A DNA stretch of 64,000 nucleotides from assembly GCA_963825565.1 (NCBI GenBank), contig CAWGTW010000007.1, positions 186,001 to 250,000 of the forward strand, written 5' to 3'. This document shows, one piece after another, positions 41,863 through 53,548 of this stretch. The position numbers and the translations under genes were made by a program. Numbering within the stretch: position 1 is the first letter of the stretch; every line of letters begins with the position of its first letter. The stretch is from JBFGCT01 sp963825565 (GTDB lineage: Bacteria > Actinomycetota > Acidimicrobiia > Acidimicrobiales > Ilumatobacteraceae). The notes under the pieces were generated by a model. It made no database searches. It had not been told where the DNA came from and saw only the letters and a program-made list of their open reading frames with translations.

Positions 41863-42750
41863 TCAATCCGTGAGCACGCTGAGCCGGCGGAACCCGATCA
41901 CGCGTCCAACCGCCACACCGGCGGCCTCCTGTGCATGGCGGCGAAGCGACCCGGCCCCGGTCACCACGGAGGTCTCGGTCGGCGACACGTAGGCGGTCAA
42001 CCCCAGCTCCTGAGCGATGAGGCGGCTTCGCAGCGCATGATACGGATCGGTCACGATCAACACCCGGTCGCCCGATCCCGCCGAGCCCGACGCCCCCGCT
42101 GCCCGCGACTCGAGCAAGTCCGCCACCGACTGCATCGACTCGTACGTTGTCGAACCGGTGCCCTCCTGCAGGATCGCGTCGGCTGGGATGCCCCGGTCGA
42201 CCAGGTAGTTGGCCGAGGCCTCGGCCTCGGTGAACCGGTCCCCCGGCCGGTTGCCGCCGGTGACGATGACCGCCGGCGCCAGCCCGTCGGGCCAGAGTTC
42301 GACGACATGATCGAGCCGAGCGGCGAGTTGGGGCGACGGGCGACCGTCGTACTGCGCCGCACCGAGCACCACGATCGCGTCCACCTGTTGCGCCTGATCG
42401 GACCGACCCGTCGACCACACCTGCGCAAGCGAGACCAGGTAGTACCCGACCAGCACCAGCCCGACGATCGCCACGACGATCAGCACCCGCACCCGCCGCA
42501 GCCGGCGTCGCGAACGGCCCCGGCCGGTGGAACCCGAACGCCGCCCGACGTCGACGGACACGTCGCCCGTCGCCGGCTCGGCGGACAGACCGCCCATCAA
42601 CGGCTCGCCGGGCACCTCGCCGATCGGCGTTGCGGCGGTCACCGCGACCGTCGCCGGCTCGGCGGCGCCGACGCCGATCGGCGCGTTCCGGGCATGGCCC
42701 AACGTCGCACCGTCGCCTTCCTGGCGCACCGGCGAACGATCCGTCTGCAC
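41863..42750 (-). CDS. YdcF/DUF218-family membrane-anchored protein
   Basis: 295 aa from a GTG 4 bp after the gltX stop. Long basic cytoplasmic N-terminus (SRRRLRRVR), one TM helix (VLIVVAIVGLVLVGYYLV) and an extracellular DUF218 domain: DAIVVLGAAQYDGRPSPQLAARLDH, VIVTGGNRPGD, EGTGSTTYESMQS and VLIVTDPYHALRS. The family (YdcF, SanA, ElyC) is involved in envelope processes, possibly acting on lipid-linked intermediates. It is translationally close-coupled to gltX, a conserved-looking but functionally unexplained pairing. Start choice uncertain. Confidence 0.8.
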   Translation of the reverse strand: MQTDRSPVRQEGDGATLGHARNAPIGVGAAEPATVAVTAATPIGEVPGEPLMGGLSAEPATGDVSVDVGRRSGSTGRGRSRRRLRRVRVLIVVAIVGLVLVGYYLVSLAQVWSTGRSDQAQQVDAIVVLGAAQYDGRPSPQLAARLDHVVELWPDGLAPAVIVTGGNRPGDRFTEAEASANYLVDRGIPADAILQEGTGSTTYESMQSVADLLESRAAGASGSAGSGDRVLIVTDPYHALRSRLIAQELGLTAYVSPTETSVVTGAGSLRRHAQEAAGVAVGRVIGFRRLSVLTD

Positions 42751-42754
42751 CGTC

Positions 42755-44266
42755 TCAGTCTGGCGCGTGACGATCGCTGATCGGCGCCACCTCCGGCCCG
42801 CGCGCCGACCCCGGACCCTCGTCGGGGCCGTCCGCCGGGCCACCGGCCAACCGCGCGCGCAGCATCGCCAGACGGCGGAGCACCTCGTCACGGCCGAGCA
42901 CCTCGAGCGACTCGAACAGCGGCGGGCCGACCGATCGCCCGGTCACGGCAACCCGGATCGGAGCCTGGGCCTTGCCGAGCTTGAGGTCGTACCTGGTCAT
43001 CACGTCCTCGAGCGACACCTTGAGCGTGTCGGCATCCCACGGGTCGACGGCCGCGTACGCCCGACTCACGTCGTCGAGCAACGGCGCCGCCCACTCCGGA
43101 GCGGTCGCCTTGGTCAGCGAGACGTCGTCGTACTCGAAGCCCGCTCCGGGCTCGGCCCCCGCCGGCCAGAACAGGAAGTCGATCAGCCCGGGAACGTCGC
43201 GCATCGTGACCAGTCGCTGCTGGATGTGCGGGGCGATCGCCTCCAAGCGCGTTCGATCCCAGCCGGCGGGCAACTCGGCCGCCGCCCGCTCGACGAACTC
43301 GTCGGCGGGCATCATGCGGATGTAGTCGCCGTTGAACGCGTTCAGCTTCTTGACGTCGAAGAACGCCGGCGAGTGCGCGACGTCCTCGATCCGGAACGCC
43401 GCCTCGATCTCGGCCCACGTGACGATCTCGGAGCCGCCGTCCTCGACCCCGGGCGGACCCCAGCCGAGCGTCATCAGGTAGTTGACCATCGCCTCGGGGA
43501 GGTAGCCGTCGTCCCGATACTGCTCGAGCGCCACCTTGTCGCGCCGTTTGGACAGCTTCTTGCGCTGCTCGTTGACCAGCACCGGGGCGTGCGCCCATCG
43601 CGGCGGTTCGTGTCCGAGCGCTTCCCACAGCAGTTGTTGCTTCGGCGTGTTCGGCAGGTGCTCCTCGCCGCGCACGACGTCGGTGATGCCCATCTCGATG
43701 TCGTCGACCACGTTGGCGAGCAGGAACACGGGCGTGCCCTTGCTGCGCAGCAGGACGAAGTCTTCGATCGTCGAGTTGTCGAAGGTGACGTCACCGCGGA
43801 TCAGGTCGTGCACGACCGTCGTACCGCTGTCGGGCGTGCGGAACCGCAGGACCCGACCCGGTCCGGGTCCGAGACCCCGATCGCGGGAGTAGCCGTCGTA
43901 GCCGCTGATGCCCCGTTCGTCGGCACGCAGTTGGACCTGGTCGCCGCTCAGGTCGCAGTAGTACGCAAGCCCGTCTTCGTACAGCCGTTGCGCCGCGGCC
44001 ACGTGCGCCGCAGCGTTGGAGCTCTGGAACCGCGGCCCCTCGAAGTGCTCGTCGTCGGCGGAGATCCCGATCCAGGCGAGCGCGTCGATGATGCCCTCGG
44101 TCCACTCGGGGCGGTTGCGGGCCTCGTCGGTGTCTTCGATCCGGAGGACGAACGTGCCACCCGTCCGCCGGGCCAACGCCCAGTTGTGCAGGGCGGCGCG
44201 GGCGCTGCCGACATGGAACATACCGGTGGGCGACGGGGCGAAACGGAAACGGCGGTCGGCGGTCAT
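42755..44266 (-). CDS. gltX: Glutamyl-tRNA synthetase
   Basis: 503-aa class I aminoacyl-tRNA synthetase charging tRNA-Glu (and probably tRNA-Gln) with glutamate. HIGH-type motif in FAPSPTGMFHVGSAR (HVGS), KMSKS-type motif KLSKRRDK, DIEMGITDVVRGEEHLPNTPKQ and HAPVLVNEQRKK. The start at MTADRRFRFAPS is chosen because it places the catalytic motif at the usual distance; upstream codons are not conserved-looking. Its substrate tRNAs lie downstream on the same strand. Confidence 0.96.
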   Translation of the reverse strand: MTADRRFRFAPSPTGMFHVGSARAALHNWALARRTGGTFVLRIEDTDEARNRPEWTEGIIDALAWIGISADDEHFEGPRFQSSNAAAHVAAAQRLYEDGLAYYCDLSGDQVQLRADERGISGYDGYSRDRGLGPGPGRVLRFRTPDSGTTVVHDLIRGDVTFDNSTIEDFVLLRSKGTPVFLLANVVDDIEMGITDVVRGEEHLPNTPKQQLLWEALGHEPPRWAHAPVLVNEQRKKLSKRRDKVALEQYRDDGYLPEAMVNYLMTLGWGPPGVEDGGSEIVTWAEIEAAFRIEDVAHSPAFFDVKKLNAFNGDYIRMMPADEFVERAAAELPAGWDRTRLEAIAPHIQQRLVTMRDVPGLIDFLFWPAGAEPGAGFEYDDVSLTKATAPEWAAPLLDDVSRAYAAVDPWDADTLKVSLEDVMTRYDLKLGKAQAPIRVAVTGRSVGPPLFESLEVLGRDEVLRRLAMLRARLAGGPADGPDEGPGSARGPEVAPISDRHAPD

Positions 44267-44378
44267 GACGTGATTCGACGCTACCGCCGCACCTCGCCGT
44301 CGACCGCCCATCGCCGCTCGGTAGGGTCGCGCGGCAACAGTTCCTCAAGGTCGCTCAACGAACCGCAGACGCCGACCG

Positions 44379-47058
44379 ATGTCTACTCGCATGGCTCCCC
44401 GGATCATCTCGATCGCCGCGGCGATCGCGCTCGTCCTCGGCGTGCCCCCGGCGGCGTCGGCCACGCCCGCCGACCTCGGCGCCGCCGCTGGCACGGGTGG
44501 CCCTGCTGCCGGTCCGCTGTCGCCGGAACCCGTGGTCAGCGACCGTCAGCTGGTCGACGCCGACGTGCTCGCCGATCCCACGGTTGCGCTCACCGACGGC
44601 GGACTCCTCGTCGACGAGCCGCCCCCGTTCGGCCCGTTCCTCCCGATCGACGTCCTCGACGAGAGCCTCCCCGCACCGCTCGCTGCGGCGCAGGCGACCT
44701 CGGCCGCCGCCGGCCCCTTCGAGCTGCACTCCCGGCCCGGCGCCGGCCGCGTGATCTACCTCGACTTCGACGGCCACACGACGACCGGTACCTCGTGGAA
44801 CAATCTGGTGGGGAGCAGCTCGATCGTCTCGGCGCCCTACTCGACCGACGGCAACCCCGCCTTCTCGGCGCTCGAGCTCCAGTACATCGTCAACGTCTGG
44901 TCGATCGTCGCCGAGGACTATGCCCCATTCGACATCGACGTCACCACCGAGGATCCGGGGGTCGCCGCTCTGTCGGTGAACTCGCCCAGCGACACCGAAT
45001 ACGGGTTGCGGATCGTCATCTCGCCGACGTCGAGCTGGTACGGGTCCTCCGGCGGCGTCGCCTACCTCAACTCGTTCTGGAGCAACATCGACACACCGGC
45101 GTTCGTGTTCTCGAACAACCTCAGCGGCGGGTTCTGGAAGCCGGTGGCCGAGGCCGCGACGCACGAGGGTGGACACGGGTTCGGGCTGCGCCACGACGGT
45201 GTGGTCGGGGGGGCGACCTACTACGGGGGTCACGGCGACTGGGCGCCCGTGATGGGGGTCGGCTATGGACGACCGATCTCGCAGTGGTCGAAGGGTGAGT
45301 ACGCCGGAGCGAACAACACCGAGGACGATGTCGCCACGCTCACCGCCGCACTCGGCCTGATCCCCTCGCCCGCCACGACGACGCTCACCGCCGGGGGATC
45401 AGTCGTCGAGACGATCACCACGGCGGGCGGCACCCGCAGGTTCACGTTCACGCTCGACCAGACCGACCAGGTCGACATCACCGTGCAGCCGACGCTCTCC
45501 AACCACAACCTGCTCGCGCGGGTCGACGTGTACGACTCGGGCGGTAGCCCGATCGCGTCAGCGGCTCCGGCCGACGATGCCGGCTGGGTCGACCTCGTGT
45601 CGCAGCAGCTCGCGCCCGGGACCTACCGGGTCGACGTGACCTCGATCGGGTGGCTCGACCCGCGGGACACGGGCTTCAGCAACTACGCCTCGATCGGTCA
45701 GTTCGTCATCGACCTCGCCACCACCGGCACGCCGGGGACGACCTCGACCAGTACGACCTCGACGACGACCACGAGCACGGCCCCGACGACCAGCACCACG
45801 AGCACGACCAGCACGACCAGCACGACCAGCACGACGAGCACGACGAGCACGACGAGCACGACGAGCACGACGAGCACGACCAGTACCACGAGCACGACGA
45901 GCACGACGAGCACGACCAGTACCACGAGTACGACGAGCACGACCTCGACGACGGTGAAGCCACCCGAGCCGGATCCTGCGCTCCGGCTGACCCCGATCGC
46001 TCCCGTTCGCATCATGGACACCCGGCACGGCCCGCGGGGCTCGACGCGACTCCGGGCGGGCGAGACGGTCATCCTCGACGTCGCCGGGCGAGGCGGAGCA
46101 CCGATGACGGCCACCGCAGCCGTGCTCAACGCCGTCGCCGTCGACCCAGCGAGCAGCGGGTTCATCAGCCTGACCGCGTGCGATCGCGGCTCGGGTGCCC
46201 CCGAAACCTCGAACCTCAACTTCGCCGGCGGCCGCACGACCGCCAACTCATCGATCGTCACGCTGGACGAGTTCGGCGACGTCTGCGTGTACTCCTCGGC
46301 GGCCACCGATGTGCTCGTCGACATGACCGCGTGGCTGGGTCCCGATGGTGGCACCGGGATGGACGTGATCACCCCGGCGCGCCGCCCGGTCGACAGCCGC
46401 AATTCGATCGGTGCGACCCGCCTGTCGGCCGGCGTCCCGGTCGCGATCGACCTCGCCCCGTTCCTCGATCCCGCGTCGACCGCGGCGGCGGTGAACCTGA
46501 CCGTCTCCCGACCGGCCGATGGTGGCTTCGTCGCCGCCTATCTCTGCGAAGCCGGCTGGGACGGGAACTCCTCCGCGATCAATTTCGGCGCTGGTGAGAC
46601 ACGCCGCGAACAACGCGATCCTGGCGCTCGGACCACGGCAGACGTTCTGCCTCTCGGCCAGCGTCGACACCGACATCATCGTCGACCTCAACGCGGAGTT
46701 CGGACCCGCGGGCACCCTCGCCTACCTCGAGCGGACCGCGGTGCGCGTCCTCGACACCCGCGGCGGTCCACCCGTCGCAGCCGGCGGCGAGGCGACGTTC
46801 ACCGTGCCCCCGGCCCCGTCGGGTGCAGCACAGCCACGGGCGGCGAGCGTCGTCATCACGTCCACCGGTCACGCCGGCGGCGGGTTCGTGACGTCCTGGG
46901 GCTGCGGCACCCGGCCCGCCACGTCGACCCTCAACCCGGTCTCGCTCGAGGACACGGCGAACGGCGCGATCGCCGCCCTCGGCCCGGGCAGACGGTCGTG
47001 CCTGTTCACGTGGAACGCGACCGAGCTGATCGTCGACTTCAGCGGCTGGTGGATCTGA
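44379..47058 (+). CDS. Secreted metzincin-like metalloprotease with PPC and 'LDTR' domains (frameshifted as read)
   Basis: Signal peptide, then a protease domain: zinc motif HEGGHGFGLRHDG (HExxHxxGxxHD, about residues 263-275) and Met-turn APVMGVGY. A PPC-type beta domain follows (VETITTAGGTRRFTFTLDQ), then a ~75-residue Ser-Thr linker and three 'LDTR' modules beginning PVRIMDTR, RRPVDSR and VRVLDTR. Deleting one C near 46604 restores E-T-R-A-N-N-A-I-L-A-L-G and carries the frame to the stop at 47058 (about 892 aa); as read, the frame runs on out of family sequence to 47339. The 3' end overlaps the convergent glutamate dehydrogenase gene by 20 bp. Extracellular proteolysis is inferred. Confidence 0.82.
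45740..45958 (+). repeat. Low-complexity Ser/Thr-encoding tract
   Basis: About 220 bases of near-periodic ACGAGCACGACCAGC-type units encoding a Thr-Thr-Ser linker in the metalloprotease. It is an expected site of replication slippage and assembly error. Confidence 0.85.
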
Positions 47059-50000
47059 GCGGATCCGCCGTCGACGCCGGCGCGGCCGCATCGGCGGGCT
47101 CACCGCCGCCTGCCTCGCCATTGCCCGCCTCGCTCTCGGCGGCCTGGTCGGCCGCCGGAAGCTCGCCACCTCGATCATCGGACCCGCCGGGCTCGGCAGC
47201 GTCGGCTCGATCACCGGATCGGGCGTCGAGGTCAGCGGGGTCGGCAGGGTCGTCGGCCTCGTCGGCGTCGACGACCGGCCGGAGTCGTTGCGGACCACCG
47301 GACTGTCCCGCACCGGTGACGGTCAGGTTGCGCAACTGACGCAGGGCGACCGACAGCGTCGTCAGGTCGAAGCTCTCCGCGCGCCGGATCTCGGTGTGCA
47401 TCGACATCGCCCGCTTGACCGCCCGCTCGTTCGTCGCCATCCAGGCCTCGGGCGAACCGCCGGCCCGCTCGAGGACGAGCGCTGTCAGGTCGGCCAGCAC
47501 CGTCATCAGGTCGTCCCGCAGGGCCGAGCGGGCCTGGGTCTGCCAGCGATCCGAGCGAGGAAGGCCCCCGACACCGTCCCACAGCCAGCCGAGATCGAAC
47601 GCCTCGAAGACCGACCAGTACGCACGGGCGGCGTCGGCGACATTGCACCGCTGGCGGTGGGCGAGCTCGACGATGTCGAAGCCGGAGTGCAGGCGCGGCC
47701 ACCGAGCGGCGCGCGCGGCGAGACCCTCGGGCACGCGGGCGGCCACCCGCTCCACCCGCGCCCGCTCGATCTCGGCGCCGACACGCGGGCCGACGACGTC
47801 GTCGAGCGACTCGCCGAGGAAGGCCAAACCCGCCCCGAAGGTGTCGATCGCGTCGCCGATGTCGAGCGGCGGGTGACGGTGACGAAGCAGCCAGACCGTC
47901 CCCCGCTCGGCCATGCGGCGCGCGTCGAGCAGCAGTTCGATCTGGGTGGTCAGATCGAGTCGCGCGCCGAGGTCGTCGATCTCGTTCCAGATCTCGTTGA
48001 ACCCGAAGATGTTGCGCGATGCCAGGAAGGCGCGGGCGACATCGGCGACCGAAGCACCCGACTCCTCGGTCATCCGGTGGTCGAACGAGATGCCGGAGAG
48101 GTTGACCATGTTGTTGACGAGGCACGTCGACACGATCTCGCGGCGTAGGCGATGAGCGCGGATCGCGTCCGGATACCGGTCCCGCAGCGCCGACGGGAAG
48201 TACGCCATCAGATCGGCCTCGAGCACCGGATCGTCGGGCAGGTCGGTGTCGAGGATCTCCTGCTCGTCGAGGTTCTTGGTGTAGGCGATCATGACGGCGA
48301 ACTCGGGTGCTCGCATCCCGCTGCCCGACGACTGCCGCTCGGCGAGCTGCTTATCGGTCGGCAGGTGCTCGAGCGCTCGGTCGATCTCCCCCTCGGCCTC
48401 GAGCGAGTCGAGGTACCGGGCGTGGACGTTGATCATCGACAGCGCCTGGCGGCGGGCGATCAGCAGCGCCAGCGTCTGCGCCCGGTTGTCGGCCAGCACG
48501 AGCTCGGCCACCTCGTTGGTCATCTCGGCGAGCAGTGCGTTGCGCTGCTTGGTCGTCAACTCCCCGTCGCGCACGAGTTGGTCGAGGACCACCTTGATGT
48601 TCACCTCGTGGTCGCTGCAGTCGACGCCGGCAGAGTTGTCGATCGCGTCGGTGTAGATCAGGCCGCCGCCGAGTGCGTACTCGACGCGCGCCAACTGGGT
48701 CAGGCCGAGATTTCCACCCTCGCCGACGAAGCGGCAGCGAAGTTCGGATGCGTCGATGCGGACCGCGTCGTTGGCTCGGTCGCCGACCGACTCGTGCGTC
48801 TCGCCGCTGGCCTTCACGTAGGTCCCGATGCCGCCGTTCCACAGCAGATCGACCGGCGCCCGCAGGATGGCCGAGATCAGGTCGTCCGGGCGCAGTTCGG
48901 CGTCACCGGGTTCGAGCCCGAGCGCGGCACGCACCTCCGGGGTGATCGGGATCGACTTCAGCGACCGGTGGAACAGACCGCCGCCGGCGGAGATGAGCGA
49001 CTCGTCGTAGTCGGCCCAGCTCGACCGCGGCAGGACGAACAGCCGGGACCGCTCGGCGTGCGAGACCGCCGGATCGGGGTCCGGATCGAGGAACACGTGG
49101 CGGTGGTCGAACGCGGCGATCAGCTTGAGATGCGACGACAGGAGCATCCCGTTGCCGAACACGTCGCCCGACATGTCGCCGATCCCGACGGCGGTCATCT
49201 CGTCGCGGTCGGCGTCGATGCCGACGACGCGGGCATGCCGGCGCACGCTCTCCCACGCACCCCGCGCCGTGATCCCCATCGCCTTGTGGTCGTAGCCCTG
49301 GCTGCCACCGGAGGCGAACGCGTCCCCGAGCCAGAACCCGTAGTCGGCGGCCAACTCGTTGGCGATGTCGCTGAACGTCGCGGTGCCCTTGTCCGCGGCG
49401 ACGACGAGGTACGGGTCGTCGTCGTCGTGGATGACCGTGTCCGGCGGGTGCACGACCTCGGTGCCGACGACGTTGTCGGTCAGGTCGAGCAACCCGCCGA
49501 TGAACCGGCGATACCGGTCGATGCCCTCGGCGCGCACCGCATCGCGGTCGGCCGGGTCGGCCTCGGACCGCTTGATCACGAAGCCACCCTTGGCCCCGAC
49601 CGGCACGATGACCGCGTTCTTCACCATCTGTGCCTTGACCAGGCCGAGGACCTCGGTTCGGAAGTCCTCCGGCCGGTCGCTCCAGCGGATCCCGCCCCTG
49701 GCGATCCGACCGCCGCGCAGGTGCACGCCCTCGACCCATGGTGAGCAGACGAAGATCTCGAACATCGGCCGCGGAGCGGGAAGGAACGGGATGGCGTCGG
49801 ATCGCAACTTCACCGCGATCTCGTCACCGCTGCGGAACGCGTTGGTCCGCAGGGTCGCCTCGATCAGGGTGAGGAAGGCACGGCAGATCCGGTCGTCGTC
49901 GAGCGTCGGGATCGCGTCGAGTTGGGCGTGTAGCCGCTTGGCCACCTCGGCGACGTCGAGCGCCCGCTGGGCATCGTCGGAGTAGCGGGCCGGATCGAAC

Positions 50001-52019
50001 CGGGCGTCGAACAACTCGATCAACGTGCTGACGATCGCCGGATGGCGCACGAGCGACTGCTCGATGTACGCCGGGCTGAACAGGAACCCGGCTTGGCGCA
50101 GGTACCGGTGATAGAGGCGCAACACAGCGACCTGGCGGCGGTCGAGACCAGCGGCCAGGATCAGGCGGTTGAGGCCATCGGACTCGATCGTGCCGACGGC
50201 CAGTCCGACGAACGCCCGCTGGACCTCGCGGTGCTGATCGTCGCCGATCGACGCAACGTCGAGCCGCACGCCGATGTCGTAGAGGAACACCGGGCCGGTC
50301 GGACAGTCGAACCGGGACGGGTGCTCGTCGCGGGCGTGCAGCCCGAGATGATCGAGGATCGGGACGAGTTGGGCGATCGTCGCGTCGCGTCCGCGCAGGA
50401 ACACCCGGAACCGCCAGTCGTCGTCACTCTCATCGATCGCCCGGCCGAACGACGTGGCAATCCGCATCGGGCGCTCTCCGGACACCGGATCGACGTCCGA
50501 CTGCCCGTCGAGCAGCCGAGCGACGTTGACCAGATCGCCGACCGCCGCCGCAGGACGGACCCGCGCCTTGTAGTCGGACGGCACCGAGTGTTGCACGAGC
50601 CCGAACACGCGGCGGCCCTCGACCTCGCCCAGCGCCTCGATCAGCGCTTCTTGCGCCCGCTCGCCCCACGTCGTCGACATCGAGTCGATCGACGCCGCGA
50701 GCCGGTCGAGGTCGACCGGCTCCGAGGCGCGCACGGTCATCGAGATCCGCGCCAGCGAGCTCGTACCGAGCAGCGTGGCGAGGTCGCGCACGTCGCCGTG
50801 GTACCGGTCGCCGACGACCTCCGACACCCGCTCGGGCAGCCCGGCGTCGAAGCGCACCGTCGGCACGTAGACGAGCACGGTCGTCCAGGGACCGACCGGT
50901 TCGGCCACGTCGAACACGCGCACGATCCGGCGCTCCTGGAGCCCGACGATGTCGATGACGAGGTTGGCCAGCGCATCGACGTCGAGCTCGAACACGACGT
51001 CGCGCGGCAGCGTCTCGACGACGTTCTTGACCGCCCGGCCGGTGTGGCTCTGCGCCGCGGCGCCGGCAAGCTCGAGCACCTCCCGGGCGTGATCGCCGAT
51101 CACCGGGATGGCGAACACGCTCTCCCGGTATGCACCGCTCCCGAACAGCCCGACGAACCGGTGCTCGCGGTCGGTGCCGGGCGGCCGGATCGAGACGCAG
51201 GTGAGGCGGGAGGCGCGGTGGATCCGGGAGACGACGTCGGAGCGAGCGATCACGACGACCTCGTCACTGTCCTTGCTCGGCGGATCGGCGACGGCGGGCT
51301 CGAGGCTGCCTTCCGGGCGGTACTCGCCGAGTTCGGAACCCTCCTCGAGGATCAGCCCCTCGGCGCTCCGGGTGTAGGTGGCGGAGCCGAGGAACACGAA
51401 GTGCTGCTCGGCCAGCCACCCGAGGAGCGGATCACCGTCGGCGAGCGCCCGCATGCGCTCGCGCATCATCCCGAAGTCGTCGACGACGCGGTGGACGTGG
51501 AGGATCGCCTCGAGGACGTCGGCCTCGACCGCCGCGCACCGTTCGGGAGCGACCCGGTCGAGTTCGACCTGCGTCCAGGCCTCGGTCTTGCCGATCCCGG
51601 GACCGATCGCCGAGATCGCGAACTCGGCGTCACGCTCGACACCCAACATCGGGTGCACGAGCAGGTGGATGCCGAGCTCGTGGCGGTCGAGCACCATCCG
51701 GACGGTGTCGACGAGGAACGGGACGTCGTCGGTCACGAACAGCAGCATCGAGCTGTCGGTCTGCCAGCCGTCGCGCTCGATACTCCGGCGACAGCAGTTG
51801 CACGAGCACCTCGCCCGGGCGCCGGTGGCGGCCGAGGCTGAGGTGCGCGACGGCCGCGGCGTAGACGTCGTCGAGCCGACGGTCGTCGATGTCCTCGTCG
51901 GGGAGCTCCCGGTAGTACCGGGGGAGGAAGTCGGCGAGGACGTGGTCGTCGGGACGACGCTCGACGGCCATCGCCCGCAGCTTGCTCAGGATGTCGGCCA
52001 CGTCGTCGTGGACAGTCAT
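47039..52019 (-). CDS. NAD-specific glutamate dehydrogenase, large type (one frameshift near the 5' end)
   Basis: Oxidative deamination of glutamate to 2-oxoglutarate, of the ~1,600-residue class (GDH of about 180 kDa). Piece 1 from 52019: MTVHDDVADILSKLRA to VLVQLLSPEY. Piece 2 from 51748 begins MLLFVTDDVPFLVDTVRMVLD. Removing one base (G at 51779, plus strand) joins them as SPEY-ERDGWQTDSSMLLF, the expected family sequence. Catalytic-domain blocks include GGIRWSDRPEDFRTEVLGLVKAQ, VIVPVGAKGGFVIK, GIGDMSGDVFGNGML and LWNGGIGTYVKASGE. The C-terminal ~90 residues are an acidic Asp/Ala-rich tail. Total about 1,660 aa; monocistronic, convergent with the metalloprotease. Confidence 0.92.
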
Positions 52020-52299
52020 CTGTTTCTACCCCTCTGCTCCTGCGACTGGATGACCACTCGCCGGTCCGATTGCACCGTAGTCCCGATCGACCCCCCGATC
52101 GGGTCCTCCGACCCCCGCACCACCGCACACCACCACCGAACCCGACCACCGAGCCCGAACACCGACGACCACCACACCAGCCCACGGCCAGCTCGCTGAG
52201 ACGGGATCGAGCGGTCCGAGCGCCAGACGCGCAGCGAGGAAGCTGACCGCCGTCAGCGACGAGCCTGCGCAACGCCGCGATCGGGCCGCTCGACCCGTC

Positions 52300-53548
52300 T
52301 CAGATCGGGAGGTTGCCGGTGGCGCGGCGGGTCGAGCCCTCGTCGGTGTAGGCGTCGATCGTGCGCTGGGCGATGCGCATCTGGTGGACCTCGTCGGCAC
52401 CGTCGGCGAATCGAGCCCACCGCGCGTGCTGGTACATGTGGGCCAGCGGCGTGTCGGTCGAGTAGCCGAGCGCACCGTGGACCTGGATCGATCGGTCGAT
52501 CACCCGGTCGAGCATGTTGGCCACGAAGTGCTTGGCCATCGACACCTCGGCCTTGAAGTCCTCCTGGCGGTCGATCTTGTAGGCCGCGTGGAGCACCATC
52601 AGCTTGGCCTGGTAGAGCTCCATCGCCGAGTCGGCGATCATCCACTGGATGCCCTGCTTCTCGGCGAGCAGCGATCCGTGGGAGTACCGGTTGAGCGAGC
52701 GGTCGACCATCATGTCGAGGGCGGTCTCGGCCTGGGCGATCCAGCGCATGCAGTGCGCCAGGCGGGCCGGGCCGAGGCGGTACTGACCGAGCAGGTGGCC
52801 CTGCCCGCGACCACCGAGCATCTGGTCGGCGTGCACCCGCAGGTCCTCGATCACGATCTCGGAGTGGCCGGTGCAGCCGTGCATCGTCTCGATCTCGCGG
52901 ACGTCGTTCCAGCCCTCGCTCGGCAGGTCGATGATGAACGCAGAGTTGGCGGCCTGCGGGATGTCGGGGTTGTCCTCGGTCCGGCAGACGAGGATGGCGA
53001 AGTCGGCGCGGCGGGCGTTGGAGATGAACCACTTGTGGCCGTTGATCACCCATTCGTCGCCGTCCTGGTAGGCGTAGGTCCGGATCAGCGTCGGATCCGA
53101 GCCCGCGACCTCCGGTTCGGTCATCGCGAAGCACGACCACGCCCGGCCCTCGCACAGCGGCGCAAGGTACTTCTCCTTCTGCTCGTCGGTGCCCCAGTGC
53201 AACAGCGTGTGCATGTTGCCCTCGTCGGGGGCCTGGCAGTTGAACACCCACGGGCCGTAGCGACGACTTGGCCGCCTCGGCCTGGACCATCGCCAACTCG
53301 ACGTGGCCGAGGCCCATGCCGCCCCACTCCTCGGGCATGTGCGGCAGCCAGATGCCCTCTGCGTGTGCCTGCTTGCGCATCGCGATCAGCGCCTCGATGC
53401 GTTCGCGCCCCTCGAGTCCACCGCCGCCGTCGGTCCCCTCGATGCGGGCCTCATCGGGCTTGATCACCGTGTCGACGAAGTCACGGATGCGCTTGCGGAT
53501 CTCCTCGAGCTCGGGGGTCAGGGAGAAGTCGATCGCCATGGCCGTCAT
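52300..53548 (-). CDS. Acyl-CoA dehydrogenase (one frameshift as read)
   Basis: FAD enzyme oxidising acyl-CoA to enoyl-CoA, about 415 aa. The N-terminal part (from 53548, or an ATG at 53539) MAIDFSLTPELEEIRKRIRD runs to AMVQAEAAKSS; the rest continues YGPWVFNCQAPDEGNMHTLL after removal of one base (G at 53260, plus strand). C-terminal blocks: CFAMTEPEVAGSDPTLI, DEWVINGHKWFISNA, QIMRDAR-region equivalents and QVHGALGYSTDTPLAHMY. Close to the long-chain/ACAD11-type subgroup. The 280 bp between it and the glutamate dehydrogenase start are C/A-rich and hold no gene I can support. Confidence 0.88.

Noticed and set aside
41200..41870. tRNA-linked integrated element or genomic island
   Set aside because: No integrase, no duplicated tRNA 3' end found by eye and no mobile genes nearby; only a small surface-domain relic is present.
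45740..45958. Dense tandem repeat as a possible regulatory or CRISPR-like array
   Set aside because: It encodes the in-frame Ser-Thr linker of the metalloprotease and has no unique spacers.
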